Assembly: GCA_015066105.1 (NCBI GenBank)
Contig: SVOY01000003.1
Span: 62,001 to 126,000 of the forward strand
Direction of reading: 5' to 3'
Length of the DNA: 64,000 nucleotides
Origin: Oscillospiraceae bacterium
Lineage (GTDB): Bacteria > Bacillota > Clostridia > Oscillospirales > Acutalibacteraceae
The notes under the pieces: model-generated
The model's input: only the letters and a program-made list of their open reading frames with translations
Databases searched by the model: none
What the model was told of the DNA's origin: nothing
Shown: piece by piece, positions 34,301-41,962 of the stretch
Numbering within the stretch: position 1 is the stretch's first letter
Layout of the letters: the number at the start of each line of letters is the position of its first letter
Position numbers and translations under genes: made by a program

Positions 34301-35025
34301 GCATAAGCAGCATTGAAAAATGTCTGCACAGATATATCTTCCGAGTTGCACAGACGTTTAATTTTGCCGAACAGCTTTTTCGGCACATCAAAATTAACCT
34401 CATCAGATGCATAATCAAATGAGGCCTTTTTCCCTTCAAAAACATTATATGTCAGCTCGTCTGAAAACTGCTCAAGCCAGAAGCTCTTATCAACATTATA
34501 GCGGCGTGAGGACCTATATTTTCTGTCATTCAGCAGGTACTGCTCATATGTCTCACAGCACACCTTCTCCTCAGCAGAAGAAGTAATGTGCTTATCAAAA
34601 AAATCCGCCATTATCTGAGTGCTGAAGCCATCTATAATCAGATGATGAGCACTGATAATAAAGCCGGATTTCTCCGGTGTTTGGAATATACAGCTTTTAA
34701 ACAAGGCTTTTCCGACATCATACTGTTCAGACAAGATTTTTTCAGCTTCAAGACTAAGGCTTTTCTCGGCTTCGAGAGTCAGAAGCGGATATGATACAGG
34801 TTCAAAGTCATTTGTTTTAATGAGAAAATCATTATCATTTTTTACTAAGGTAAGCCTCAGCCAATCAAAAGAACTAATGAGGTTATTAAAAACCTCATTT
34901 AATTGCTCGTAATTGTACACTTTGTCATAGCAAAAAACAACACCTTGATTCCACAACGTGTTTTCTGATAAAGCAAGGTTATTCAAAAAGTTTTTTTGTG
35001 ATGAAGTTGCCGTAAAAATTCCCAT
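31300..35025 (-). CDS. Non-ribosomal peptide synthetase, C-A-T-TE module
   Basis: 1241 aa. Condensation domain 1-425 with intact HHLIIDG (127-133). Adenylation domain about 440-920: YTSGSTGQPKG, YNPIGPSECSVWD, YKTGDLA, and SSGKINR with the catalytic Lys. Read against GrsA, the specificity residues are D-Y-A-T-C-S-P-V-W-K. Thiolation Ser970 in ELGGTSLSM. Thioesterase about 1045-1241 of GrsT type (FPFGGGGAEGF), with Cys1090 in YSHCAGA where Ser is usual, Asp1194 and His1225. The C domain at the N-terminus needs a donor from another carrier, presumably the stand-alone carrier protein loaded by the acyl-AMP ligase. GAGGAAAT precedes the ATG. Confidence 0.92.
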   Translation of the reverse strand: MGIFTATSSQKNFLNNLALSENTLWNQGVVFCYDKVYNYEQLNEVFNNLISSFDWLRLTLVKNDNDFLIKTNDFEPVSYPLLTLEAEKSLSLEAEKILSEQYDVGKALFKSCIFQTPEKSGFIISAHHLIIDGFSTQIMADFFDKHITSSAEEKVCCETYEQYLLNDRKYRSSRRYNVDKSFWLEQFSDELTYNVFEGKKASFDYASDEVNFDVPKKLFGKIKRLCNSEDISVQTFFNAAYAAYIFRSLGTKRFTIGIPVLNRTTQAELSTIGLYMHIVPLVINVSDGSFLQNALEIEDGQMTLFRHQKFTQHDIKELLKEAGKPQSSLFDIAADYQEFSENDGYKFEFIYSNSLSVPLEIHMQSFGEEKHNLKIRYRTAMFTEKEIQTMLNSFIALIEDAVENPHKKISQLNMLTDEEKQKVLYGFNDTAVEYDKDTCVYNLFSQQVRNNPSKTAVVFKKKKLSYSELDELVNAYADKLVQLGVNKGDVVAVHLERSHRLIALQLAVLKTGAVFLPLDKRYPSERIRYACDNCKVALLITDEKIETDINSTVIEVSDFEAITTTLTAQTVVNTGSCYIIYTSGSTGQPKGCLLTGRGLLNFCKNNNTLETLDKIGDCVFACVNSVSFDYFIAESLLPLTNGFTTVVLDEKESTLQRLFSEAVVNNGINVVMTTPTRLKIYFSDNPDADALARLKCICTSGEPLTAELLSQMYEKSPYAKVYNPIGPSECSVWDIGGELNREDGLDIHIGKPVANVQIYITDKYLNPVPIGVTGEICIGGDGVGAGYINSPELTKEKFVDNPFGEGRLYKTGDLAYWREDGNIVFVGRNDFQVKIRGLRIELGEIESAVAGVGGVELAVAVVRRDKNGEQYICAFYTGEEKAASDIKAEIKKKLPSYMLPNAYVHLEEMPLTSSGKINRSALPEVSFIKEADFEEPINDAEKLACEAFKRALGLKKVGRESDFFELGGTSLSMISLLSEEGFENITSAEFVHNSTPEKLALMLNKCEVKELEYLEILHTAEKEEKALVLFPFGGGGAEGFGSLVNEIKHKHNNVSVYFVRYLHSVAECEGAAEEIESIFRDTETIFYSHCAGAAVAMNILKKLERDGFAAAHYFAGAIIPAATKSGKSIWGKFPDSVIKKAFVKAGAGFDGIADKAKNEIVSRFRRDTDFAYKTFFEADSRFVTPVTVIISKKDIFTLNYKQTEKQWKKFAENLHGVKFIDAKSHYFQSENAEELTDILFG

Positions 35026-35075
35026 TATATTTCCTCACTTTATATGCTGCCGAAGCGACAGTAATAATATTTCTT

Positions 35076-35729
35076 TTACCGGTCAGTCGCATAAGGCTTT
35101 GCGGTCAACGGCTCCTTGCAACCGATTTCTTCGGAAATATGCTTGCAAAAAAAGGTGAAAATACGGTTGAAGCTTTTTGCTTCTTTTTCCGTGATATAAT
35201 AGCTGCCGTTGAATTCCACGGCTTGCTGAAAGAAAAAGCTTCCGTTGCATTGCACAAACAGCTCACCCATCTTACAGAATGAGTCCTGCATATCATTGAG
35301 ACCTGTGTTATCAATAAAGCGAGAGTTGATTCCGTAGCTGAGAATTCCGTTGAACTCACTTTCAAAAAGTGACGGAAGAAACTTAAGATAATTTTCACAG
35401 TATACCCGCTGACAGGCCTCCGGAAAGCCGCTTTGCAGGATAAAGGCCATCCTTTTGCCCCGGATTTTTTCATCGGCATTTGAAAGCTTTTCCAAAAATT
35501 CCTTCATAATTCCGGGAATTGTTGCCGCATAAACCGGGAGAGCAAAAATTATGTTTTCATTTTCTCTTACGGCTTTTTCTATATTGTGCCATTGACCTTT
35601 TTGAGATAAGCAATAACCCTCATATGTGCTGCCGCCAATTACAATTCCCCTTTGAAAATGCTCAAGCAGCATTGCGGTATTGCTTTGATTTTTATTGTGA
35701 GCAGAACAGTTTATTATTACAAAATGCAT
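35076..35729 (-). CDS. Flavodoxin-like NAD(P)H-dependent oxidoreductase
   Basis: 217 aa. Flavodoxin/FMN-reductase fold: an N-terminal strand and phosphate loop FVIINCSAHNKNQSNTAML, FALPVYAATIPGIMKEFLEK for the FMN ring loop, RGKRMAFILQSGF, and a C-terminal region with a conserved FFFQQAVEF. Cytoplasmic. Its start overlaps the end of the upstream flavoprotein gene by 13 nt and it is followed by the NRPS gene, so it is probably a tailoring or reducing enzyme of the NRPS product. Confidence 0.75.
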   Translation of the reverse strand: MHFVIINCSAHNKNQSNTAMLLEHFQRGIVIGGSTYEGYCLSQKGQWHNIEKAVRENENIIFALPVYAATIPGIMKEFLEKLSNADEKIRGKRMAFILQSGFPEACQRVYCENYLKFLPSLFESEFNGILSYGINSRFIDNTGLNDMQDSFCKMGELFVQCNGSFFFQQAVEFNGSYYITEKEAKSFNRIFTFFCKHISEEIGCKEPLTAKPYATDR

Positions 35730-36229
35730 TTTTTTATCTCCTTAACATCCTTGATGGGATGAATTCCCAAAGACGTGCTGCTGAAATGCTCGATATATTT
35801 ATCAAACCAAGGATATAAAATACTTGTTTCAGGGTTATTTTTATATAAAAGACCGATTCTGAACTTTTTTTCATAACGCGGAATGTGAAGAATTTTCCCT
35901 TTTTCATAAACAGAAAAAACAGTAACCAGAGGAAACATCCGCTGAATTATATTTACGGTTTCATAACTGAGAAAATCAAGAGAGGTATCCGAAAGAAAAA
36001 CGATATCACAATAATCAAAGAAAAGACTAAAAATCTCCTCATAATCATCCTTGACCGAGCAGACACCGGGATTTTTTAACATACAATCACAACAGCCTGT
36101 GCAATGAGAAATTTTCATTGCACAGGTGTTCACAACTTTAAATTCCAAAATATTTTCCGTCAATGCTTTAATTGCTTCAACAGCATCCTTGTCATCTTCC
36201 GGCAACGTATTTATTATAAGCAAACTCAT
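35717..36229 (-). CDS. Flavodoxin-like protein with Cys motif (FMN reductase/iron-sulfur flavoprotein-like)
   Basis: 170 aa. The Rossmann-like start LLIINTLPEDD is followed by CTGCCDCMLKNPGVC, a Cys cluster like that of iron-sulfur flavoproteins and some FMN reductases, then FLSDTSLDFLSYETVNIIQRMFP-like flavin contacts. It overlaps the next flavoprotein gene, so the two probably form one complex or act in sequence. Redox chemistry on the NRPS-bound or released product is the natural guess; nothing fixes the substrate. Confidence 0.65.
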   Translation of the reverse strand: MSLLIINTLPEDDKDAVEAIKALTENILEFKVVNTCAMKISHCTGCCDCMLKNPGVCSVKDDYEEIFSLFFDYCDIVFLSDTSLDFLSYETVNIIQRMFPLVTVFSVYEKGKILHIPRYEKKFRIGLLYKNNPETSILYPWFDKYIEHFSSTSLGIHPIKDVKEIKKCIL

Positions 36230-36259
36230 ATAAATAAAATCCTTCTTTTAACTTAACAA

Positions 36260-36484
36260 TCAACTTACTGTTTTTTCAAGATACTGCGCAACATCCTTAA
36301 CCGTCTTAAAGCTCTTCATAGCAGAATTTGACACTTCAATATCATACTCATCCTCTATTGCACAGATAAGCTGAACAAGTCCTAACGACGAAAGAGGCAA
36401 ATCCTTTAATCTGGTCTTCGGTGTAAGCTCAATATCCTCACGACCTGCAACATCATTAAAAAGTTTCTGAAGCTCCGCAAGCAT
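36260..36484 (-). CDS. Stand-alone acyl/peptidyl carrier protein of the NRPS cluster
   Basis: 74 aa four-helix carrier protein. The attachment site reads LPLSSLGLVQL, where the usual Asp before Ser is Ser, and an acidic helix follows (EDEYDIEVS). AAAGGAG ribosome site. It begins 5 nt after the acyl-AMP ligase stop, which strongly suggests that ligase charges it. It can then donate to the C domain of the NRPS. No phosphopantetheinyl transferase gene is in the window. Confidence 0.85.
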   Translation of the reverse strand: MLAELQKLFNDVAGREDIELTPKTRLKDLPLSSLGLVQLICAIEDEYDIEVSNSAMKSFKTVKDVAQYLEKTVS

Positions 36485-36489
36485 TTTAA

Positions 36490-38202
36490 TTACTCCTTTG
36501 TTTTATTGACTTCTTTTTCAAGAGAAAGATAATCCGTCTTGCCCATATTGGTTACGGGCAGTTCATCTCTGAATATAAATTCGTGGGGCAGAGAATACTC
36601 AGATAGGTTGTTTTTGCAGCATTCCATAATTTTTGTTTTCACAAGGTCTTTATCAGCTTCTTTGTTGTTGAGCACAACAAAAGCCGCTATTTTCTGCCCG
36701 TATATTCTGTCTTTTACTCCAACAACGCAGCTTTTTGCAACGGCGGGACACAAATCTATTGCCTCTTCAACCTGAGTAGCATATACATTGTAGCCGCCGC
36801 AGATTATCATACGCGAATTGCGCTGACGGAAATATATAAATCCGTCCTTATCCTTGGAGAACATATCTCCCGTATGAAGCCAGATTTTACCGTCGTTGTG
36901 CCGCCTGAGTGCTTTGGCTGTTGCCTCTTCATTTTTGAAGTAGCCCTTCATAACAATAGGACCTGAAACGCAAAGCTCACCGTCTTCTCCGTCGGGTAAT
37001 TCCTCCTGAGTGCCGGACCTCACAATTTTGAAATACACATCAGGATACGCAATGCCCGCACTGCCGATTCTTGTGTCAAACTTCGGGTTAATAGAGCAGC
37101 CCGCGACACATTCCGTCTGGCCGTAGGCTTCTCTGAGCACAACATCTGCCCCGCCGTTTTTGAGCATTTTGTTCACCCTTTTCTGTAGCTTTTCCGGTAA
37201 TTTATCGCCGCCGCAGACAAGCAGCTTCAAAAATGACAAATCTGTTTTTTCAATATATTCACTTCTTATAAGTGCCTCAAAAAGTCCCGGCACACCGTAA
37301 ACACAGTTTATTTTTTTCTTGAAGATAAGCTTACTGCACTCACTGAAATCGTATTTGGGCAAAAGATAAACGTGAAATCCCAAAGACAACATAGCGTGTA
37401 CGCAAATCACCAGACCAAAGCCGTGAAAAAGAGGCATAACCGCAAGGGATTTTTTCCCGACAACATCTTCTATACCGCCTATGTCATAGGTGTGCATAGC
37501 CAGGCTGTTAATATTAAGGTTGGTTATCATCACGCCCTTGGGCTTACCCGAAGAACCGCCGCTGTAAAGTATAACGGCAGTATCGTCTGCTTTTCCGTCA
37601 TCAACAGGTATTTCAGCTTTTGCTGCTTTACCCTGCTTAATAAAATCATTCCAATAAATAACCCTATGCTCCGGATTAAAGGAAAGCTCAAGCTTGTTCT
37701 TCAAGGAATAAAAGGGCTTTGCATATAAGGGCAACGCATCTGCAATACGTGCAAGTATAAATAAAGGCTGTTTATCCGTATTCCATTTTATATTCTTAAA
37801 TTTGGGATAAATCATATCGAGGGTAAGCACCGCAACGCTATCGGTATTTTCAACAAATTGCTGAATTTCATTTGCCGAAAGCAACGGATGTATCATATTT
37901 GCAACTGCACCGATGCGATTTACGGCATACACCATAAACAGAGCCTGGGGCGTGTTCGGGCAAACCACCGAAACATAATCTCCCTTTTTCACCCCCGACG
38001 AAACAAGAGCAGCCGCGACCTCATCAATGCAGTTAATCAGCTTCCTGTAAGAGTATTTTTTTCCCTGAAATTCCAAAGCACACAAATCGGGATATCTCAA
38101 CGCACCTACCCTAAGATGCTCATAAAATGAATACTCCGGATATTCAGACTTCCAGGTTTCTGAATTCTGATGCTCATACCATACTGATTTTTCTCGTTTC
38201 AT
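36490..38202 (-). CDS. Acyl-AMP ligase / acyl-CoA synthetase-like adenylating enzyme
   Basis: 570 aa from the ATG at 38202; the longer frame to 38253 would include the promoter. ANL superfamily: LYSGGSSGKPKGVMI (P-loop, with GG for the usual TSG), VMPLFHGFGL, REAYGQTEC, LHTGDMF, and C-terminal hinge GGYNVYATQVEE with NMGKTDY Lys. The features are closer to fatty or aryl acid:CoA/ACP ligases than to amino-acid A domains. It is the first gene of the five-gene operon and most likely loads a carboxylic-acid starter on the adjacent carrier protein. Confidence 0.85.
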   Translation of the reverse strand: MKREKSVWYEHQNSETWKSEYPEYSFYEHLRVGALRYPDLCALEFQGKKYSYRKLINCIDEVAAALVSSGVKKGDYVSVVCPNTPQALFMVYAVNRIGAVANMIHPLLSANEIQQFVENTDSVAVLTLDMIYPKFKNIKWNTDKQPLFILARIADALPLYAKPFYSLKNKLELSFNPEHRVIYWNDFIKQGKAAKAEIPVDDGKADDTAVILYSGGSSGKPKGVMITNLNINSLAMHTYDIGGIEDVVGKKSLAVMPLFHGFGLVICVHAMLSLGFHVYLLPKYDFSECSKLIFKKKINCVYGVPGLFEALIRSEYIEKTDLSFLKLLVCGGDKLPEKLQKRVNKMLKNGGADVVLREAYGQTECVAGCSINPKFDTRIGSAGIAYPDVYFKIVRSGTQEELPDGEDGELCVSGPIVMKGYFKNEEATAKALRRHNDGKIWLHTGDMFSKDKDGFIYFRQRNSRMIICGGYNVYATQVEEAIDLCPAVAKSCVVGVKDRIYGQKIAAFVVLNNKEADKDLVKTKIMECCKNNLSEYSLPHEFIFRDELPVTNMGKTDYLSLEKEVNKTKE

Positions 38203-38224
38203 CGTCACACCAACTTTCGAAAGC

Positions 38225-38253
38225 ATTGTATCATATTTTTGTAATATTTTCAA
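38225..38253 (-). promoter_or_regulatory. Promoter of the NRPS operon
   Basis: Minus strand TTGAAA (38248-38253), 17-nt spacer, TACAAT (38225-38230). The ATATGATACAATG core equals that of the Lgt-like gene promoter. Confidence 0.65.
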
Positions 38254-38310
38254 TAATAAAGTATTAAAATAACTGCAGCATACAACACCTTGAATGTGCA
38301 GAATTCGCCA

Positions 38311-38402
38311 ATGCTGTTAAAGCTAAGCATAGGGTATAAGCTGAAGATTGAGTTTAATATTGACTTTGGGCAGTTTATGGTGGGGTTGGACAAGGTGGCG
38401 TA
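38311..38402 (+). pseudogene. 3' remnant of an unknown plus-strand gene (tail B)
   Basis: A plus frame of about 30 codons ends FGQFMVGLDKVA-stop, similar to the tail at 13975-14033, and is followed at once by a terminator. No start region or upstream body remains. Family unknown. Confidence 0.35.
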
Positions 38403-38404
38403 AT

Positions 38405-38446
38405 AAAAAGAAACCGAGTAGAGTTTTCTGCTCTGCTCGGTGTGTT
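38405..38446. terminator. Bidirectional terminator
   Basis: CCGAGTAGAG and CTCTGCTCGG pair over a TTTTCTG loop. The minus-strand tail is TTTCTTTTT and ends the 38448 gene. Confidence 0.65.
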
Positions 38447-38447
38447 A

Positions 38448-38981
38448 CTATTCAATTTTTAGAATATATTTACTGTTTGCACCGTAGGTAATTTTTCCGT
38501 AAAACTCTCCTGAGTCCGGATTCCAACCCTCATTTACTCTTGACATATCAATCCAATAATGTTCGTCGCTGTTTTCAAACTGGACTATGCGATGGTCTAC
38601 AATAAAATCATAAATTGAGCTGAAACTTGGATATATCAATTCGGCGTCTCCCACGTAAACGGAAATGGCATTCTGACTTACATCGGCTTTTAAGGTGTTC
38701 TGTGTTTTAACATCGTCGTATACAAAAAATGTCACTATAGGAATAAAAAAGATGGTAACAAAAACCTGTAAATATAAGAGCGCTTTTTTATACTCTTTTT
38801 CTTTTTTTAGTTTTCTTTTAGATTTATGTTTATCCGGCTTGGTTGTGAGTTTTATCTCAATATAAGGTAGAATCCATAATGCCGCCAACAAGAGAACCGC
38901 TGACACTATCCTAACAATAATTAACATCGTATACCTGTTTATTAAAGATTGCAACTCTATTGAGTAACCTATTATATTCAT
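38448..38981 (-). CDS. Unknown membrane protein, two TM helices
   Basis: 177 aa, not recognised. An N-terminal helix (about 18-42), a strongly basic cytoplasmic loop (TTKPDKHKSKRKLKKEKEYK), a second helix (about 70-92), and an extracellular C-terminal domain of about 85 residues with strands and a W/Y-rich segment (EHYWIDMSRVNEGW). No signal peptidase site. It stands alone between the NRPS operon and the hairpin repeat next to the integrated element, with its own terminator. Start supported only by the frame limit; no strong ribosome site is evident. Confidence 0.55.
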   Translation of the reverse strand: MNIIGYSIELQSLINRYTMLIIVRIVSAVLLLAALWILPYIEIKLTTKPDKHKSKRKLKKEKEYKKALLYLQVFVTIFFIPIVTFFVYDDVKTQNTLKADVSQNAISVYVGDAELIYPSFSSIYDFIVDHRIVQFENSDEHYWIDMSRVNEGWNPDSGEFYGKITYGANSKYILKIE

Positions 38982-39061
38982 GGTTCAAATCCTTTTCTAT
39001 TTATTGCTCGCATTATATCACAACAATCTCATTATTTCAACCAACAAACCCCATATAAAAT

Positions 39062-39253
39062 AAAAAACGCCCACCTAAAAGCGGGCAAAATCACGGCAAA
39101 GCCGTGCATATCATCAACGGTGCTAACCGTTGTATATCATCGTTGCGAAAGCGATTATTCAACCTACGGTTGATGATATACACACTTCGTGTGATGATAT
39201 ACCATTGCTTTCGCAATGGATAAAAAAATCTCGTTCCAAAGAACGAGATTTTT
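39062..39253. repeat. Hairpin-array repeat element (copy 2)
   Basis: The same head module as at 14664-14708, then at least five short hairpins (AACGGT/ACCGTT, TTGC/GCGA, ACTTCGTGT, ATTGC/GCAAT, ATCTCGTTC/GAACGAGAT) joined by GTATATCATC or its complement. It ends exactly at the tRNA-Ala fragment. Non-coding. Confidence 0.65.
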
Positions 39254-39300
39254 TGGTGGAGACGGAGAGGATCGAACTCTTGACCTCTTGAATGCCATTC
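39254..39300 (+). repeat. Attachment site copy, displaced tRNA-Ala 3' fragment
   Basis: Identical over 47 nt to 47559-47605. After 39300 similarity to the tRNA stops, so no functional tRNA is formed here. Confidence 0.88.
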
Positions 39301-39569
39301 GCACCGCTTCTCCTCAGCTGGCTCAGTGCTTACGCACTTCGCCTGAAAAGCCCCTAAACATAAGGGTTCTGACTATTTTCTGTTTTTATAATTACCGTGA
39401 ATATACATATATATGTTCTCTTGAATTTCGGTTGCCCTCATTATAACACCAAGAGAGAAAAAAGGTCAAGTTTTCAAGTCCTTAAATAAGGACTTACCTC
39501 TACAATTAACATCAAACGAGGGCAAATCATATCACATTAAATCAAATAGGAACAAACCATTCCAAAGTA

Positions 39570-40658
39570 TCAACTTTCGACAACTTTATAACTGTCCGCT
39601 ATCTCTTTAAGATAACCTGTGTAGCCCTCAACTGCTTTCCGAGGGCTTATTATTTTTACCATAGTGCCGAAGCCACAAAGCCAAGAGTAGAATTGACTGC
39701 TGATTTCAACCTTTGTGCTGATAATAAAATGTTTATCATCAACATAACCGTAATAAACATCTGAGCCTGTGCCGAAACGCTCAATTACTGTATCAAGCAA
39801 CTTATTATCAAACTGTAATTTTATATCCATTTCCTCACCGCCAAACATCGAAAATGCTCGGTGTGTGTAGTTCTCAATATCGAAGTTTTTATAAAGGTCT
39901 TTGCCTGTTCGTTCTTCACAAACCAACTTAACACCCTTCATTCTATCTACACGGAAATGATAAAGTTTCTTGCCTCGCAGGTCTGCGGCAATCATATAAT
40001 AATTGCCCTCATTGATTAACAAGGCATAAGGACTATATTGATACACCGCACCGTTTCTCTTTGATACCTGAGTTGCCCTGTCCTGAATGGTGTATTTCAT
40101 ATACTGAAATTCAATCTGACAATCGGCTTTTATGGCTTCGTTTATCTTTTGGATTGACCTCATAACCTTATCGTTGCGTGTCTTTCCTTTTGCTCTGCCG
40201 ACAAGATAAACCTTTTTCTTGATTTCTTTCTCTTGGTGCTCACTACAAAGGCTATACACCGTTTCAAGTAAATCTTTTGATTGTTTCTCTGATATAAACT
40301 TTGCTGAATGAATACATTCTGCCAATAATTTCAGTTCATCAAAATCATATGGTCTGTTTGAGATTTTATATCCGTGTTGGCTCTTATCATATTCTATGTA
40401 ATAGTTTAGGCGTTCTCTTTCCTCAATTTCAAGTTCAGGGTCAGTATCAATTTCAAAGATTTGATTCAACATTTTCATATCTCTCTGAATAGAGTGAGCC
40501 TCGGATTTTATTCCGTATTCTTTAAGGTATTCAACAATTTCAGATGTTTTTATTGCGTGTTCATCATCAGTTCGTTTAAGAAGAACCTGAGCCACAAGAA
40601 GAGCCTTGTATTTATGATTTTCACGCCTGCCGCCTTTGTCATTGTTTTTAATTGCCAT
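39570..40658 (-). CDS. WYL-domain transcriptional regulator
   Basis: 362 aa. N-terminal winged helix (KYKALLVAQVLL, IKTSEIVEYLKEYGI, SIQRDMKMLN) as in the YafY/DeoR-like family, a WYL domain at about 170-260 (GAVYQYSPYALLINEGNYYMIAADL, LYHFRVDRMKGVKL) and a C-terminal WCX-like domain. WYL domains bind ligands such as nucleic acids and often control mobile-element or defence genes. Three nt follow the 40662 gene, so the two form an operon and this protein may regulate its own partner. Confidence 0.85.
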   Translation of the reverse strand: MAIKNNDKGGRRENHKYKALLVAQVLLKRTDDEHAIKTSEIVEYLKEYGIKSEAHSIQRDMKMLNQIFEIDTDPELEIEERERLNYYIEYDKSQHGYKISNRPYDFDELKLLAECIHSAKFISEKQSKDLLETVYSLCSEHQEKEIKKKVYLVGRAKGKTRNDKVMRSIQKINEAIKADCQIEFQYMKYTIQDRATQVSKRNGAVYQYSPYALLINEGNYYMIAADLRGKKLYHFRVDRMKGVKLVCEERTGKDLYKNFDIENYTHRAFSMFGGEEMDIKLQFDNKLLDTVIERFGTGSDVYYGYVDDKHFIISTKVEISSQFYSWLCGFGTMVKIISPRKAVEGYTGYLKEIADSYKVVES

Positions 40659-40661
40659 ATT

Positions 40662-41597
40662 TTACTCCATACTTATTTGGTTGTTTTTATCAATATGTTT
40701 TGAAATTCCCATAACAGGTACTCTCTCGGGCTTCTTATATTCCTGACGATTGATTTTTGCTTCAAGCAACTTATATTTATCATATAAATCGTCTGCAAAA
40801 CTTTCCCAAATTATCGTCATATTTTCCCTTTCTTCAATGCAAAAAATTTTACTGTTTGTTTCTTCTAATATTTGAACAATAGCAGGTAAATTATTTACTT
40901 CACCTGAAAGATAATCTTTAAAATGACTATTGCTAACTTTAATCTGATAATACATATCTATAACAGGTTTATTAAATTCATTGTATAACTTCGTCCTAAT
41001 TTTATTTTTTCTAAAAACATCAGAAATGAAATAAATATTACCATACTCATTACTTAATTCACGCAATGAATGTTCCTCTAAATCAATATAAGATTTTAAA
41101 GCCGTTTTTATTTTTCTATCCAAGTCATTATATTTATTCTCTAACATCTCAATGACAAAATTATCATCAACATCATCTGAATCAAAAACAAATGTTTTAC
41201 ATTTTTCCAAATAAGTTTTAAAACTATAATCTTCGTGTTCAACATTCAGTATCCTTTCCAACTCACAGTCTTTTCTTTTTCTGTCAAACTTAGAAAAAAG
41301 TTTCGTTTCATCATCAATATAAACATATCTTATTTGATAGTATTTTACAATCAGACTGTAAAAAGCACCTGCATAATTTTCAAGAGTTCTTTTCCTTACA
41401 TCAAGATATTCAGAAAGAGTCAGCACAAACGATAGTATAGCACCACCAAGAACACCTATAAACAAATCGTTAATCATATTTATAATACTATTATTTTCAA
41501 TCCCACAAATGCTAAGGACATTTGTAATGATGATTATTATGATTGATAATATAGTTGCACCGAAAGAAATATATGTTCCAATTGCCTTAGCCCTCAT
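40662..41597 (-). CDS. Unknown two-TM membrane protein, WYL partner
   Basis: 311 aa, not recognised. Two N-terminal transmembrane helices (about 8-32 and 43-63), then a cytoplasmic region of about 245 residues that is helical and charged (YLDVRKRTLENYAGAFY, IKTALKSYIDLEEHSL, TNSKIFCIEERENM). No enzyme motif. Being paired with a WYL regulator and carried as cargo on an integrative element, it could be a membrane effector of an anti-phage system. That is a guess from context, not from homology. Confidence 0.55.
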   Translation of the reverse strand: MRAKAIGTYISFGATILSIIIIIITNVLSICGIENNSIINMINDLFIGVLGGAILSFVLTLSEYLDVRKRTLENYAGAFYSLIVKYYQIRYVYIDDETKLFSKFDRKRKDCELERILNVEHEDYSFKTYLEKCKTFVFDSDDVDDNFVIEMLENKYNDLDRKIKTALKSYIDLEEHSLRELSNEYGNIYFISDVFRKNKIRTKLYNEFNKPVIDMYYQIKVSNSHFKDYLSGEVNNLPAIVQILEETNSKIFCIEERENMTIIWESFADDLYDKYKLLEAKINRQEYKKPERVPVMGISKHIDKNNQISME

Positions 41598-41681
41598 TGT
41601 TTAATCTCCTATTGTTTTTTGATTATTATATCATAGAAATCCAAAAGAGTGAAGTTATGAGGGCAGATTTTATAAAAATAC

Positions 41682-41710
41682 TTGAATAGTAAGATTTAAT
41701 TTGATATAAT
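41682..41710 (+). promoter_or_regulatory. Promoter of the structured RNA
   Basis: TTGAAT (41682-41687), 17-nt spacer, TATAAT (41705-41710). Predicted start is at about 41716-41718, exactly where the long RNA helix begins. Confidence 0.7.
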
Positions 41711-41715
41711 AAATT

Positions 41716-41895
41716 TACCACGCTACAATTTTTATATGTTTTTTCTCACAAAGGGGGAAGTGTTTTTATTTTGGTAAAAACACGGACTTCTTAATTTCGT
41801 GTTCCCTTTTTTGTGAGAATAGAAATTGTAGTGTGGTAGCTAAACGGAGTTTGTGTTTTTCGTGTGTGCAGACTTCGGTTAGCACACACTTTTTG
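41716..41895 (+). ncRNA. Structured RNA of about 180 nt, unknown class
   Basis: The 5' end TACCACGCTACAATTT (41716-41731) pairs fully, with one G-U, to AAATTGTAGTGTGGTA (41823-41838). Inside, TTCTCACAAA (41743-41752) pairs with TTTGTGAGAA (41810-41819), and GTGTTTTTA (41760-41768) with TAAAAACAC (41775-41783). A terminator hairpin follows (41862-41889). This makes one long interrupted rod closed by the transcript's 5' end, reminiscent of 6S RNA in shape, but no family is claimed. It may also act as the leader of the 103-aa gene. Confidence 0.6.
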
Positions 41896-41901
41896 TTTTT
41901 T
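41862..41901 (+). terminator. Terminator of the structured RNA
   Basis: GTGTGTGC (41862-41869) and GCACACAC (41882-41889), then TTTTTGTTTTTT. The preceding GTTTTTCGTGT can alternatively pair with ACACGAAAAA near 41930-41939, so attenuation of the downstream gene is possible. Confidence 0.7.
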
Positions 41902-41962
41902 AAGGAGGGTAGGAAGCTTTAATAATAAAACACGAAAAAAATTAAAAAAAGGATGATAAAAA

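Larger units (their letters stand above)
38982..39569. other. Gene-free 588-nt stretch at the left end of the integrated element
   Basis: Holds a hairpin-array repeat (39062-39253), the displaced tRNA-Ala 3' fragment (39254-39300), and element DNA with two GAGGGCA motifs (39432-39445, 39514-39525). No gene. Confidence 0.6.
41598..41962. other. Gene-free stretch with a structured RNA unit
   Basis: The 365 nt hold a consensus promoter, the structured RNA (41716-41895) and the leader of the 41963 gene. Confidence 0.6.

Noticed and set aside
39216..39446. Open frame over the left att site
   Set aside because: It is a translation of a displaced tRNA fragment and hairpin repeat.
41716..41895. Assigning the structured RNA to 6S RNA
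   Set aside because: The rod shape is similar, but no conserved 6S bubble sequence could be confirmed by eye.
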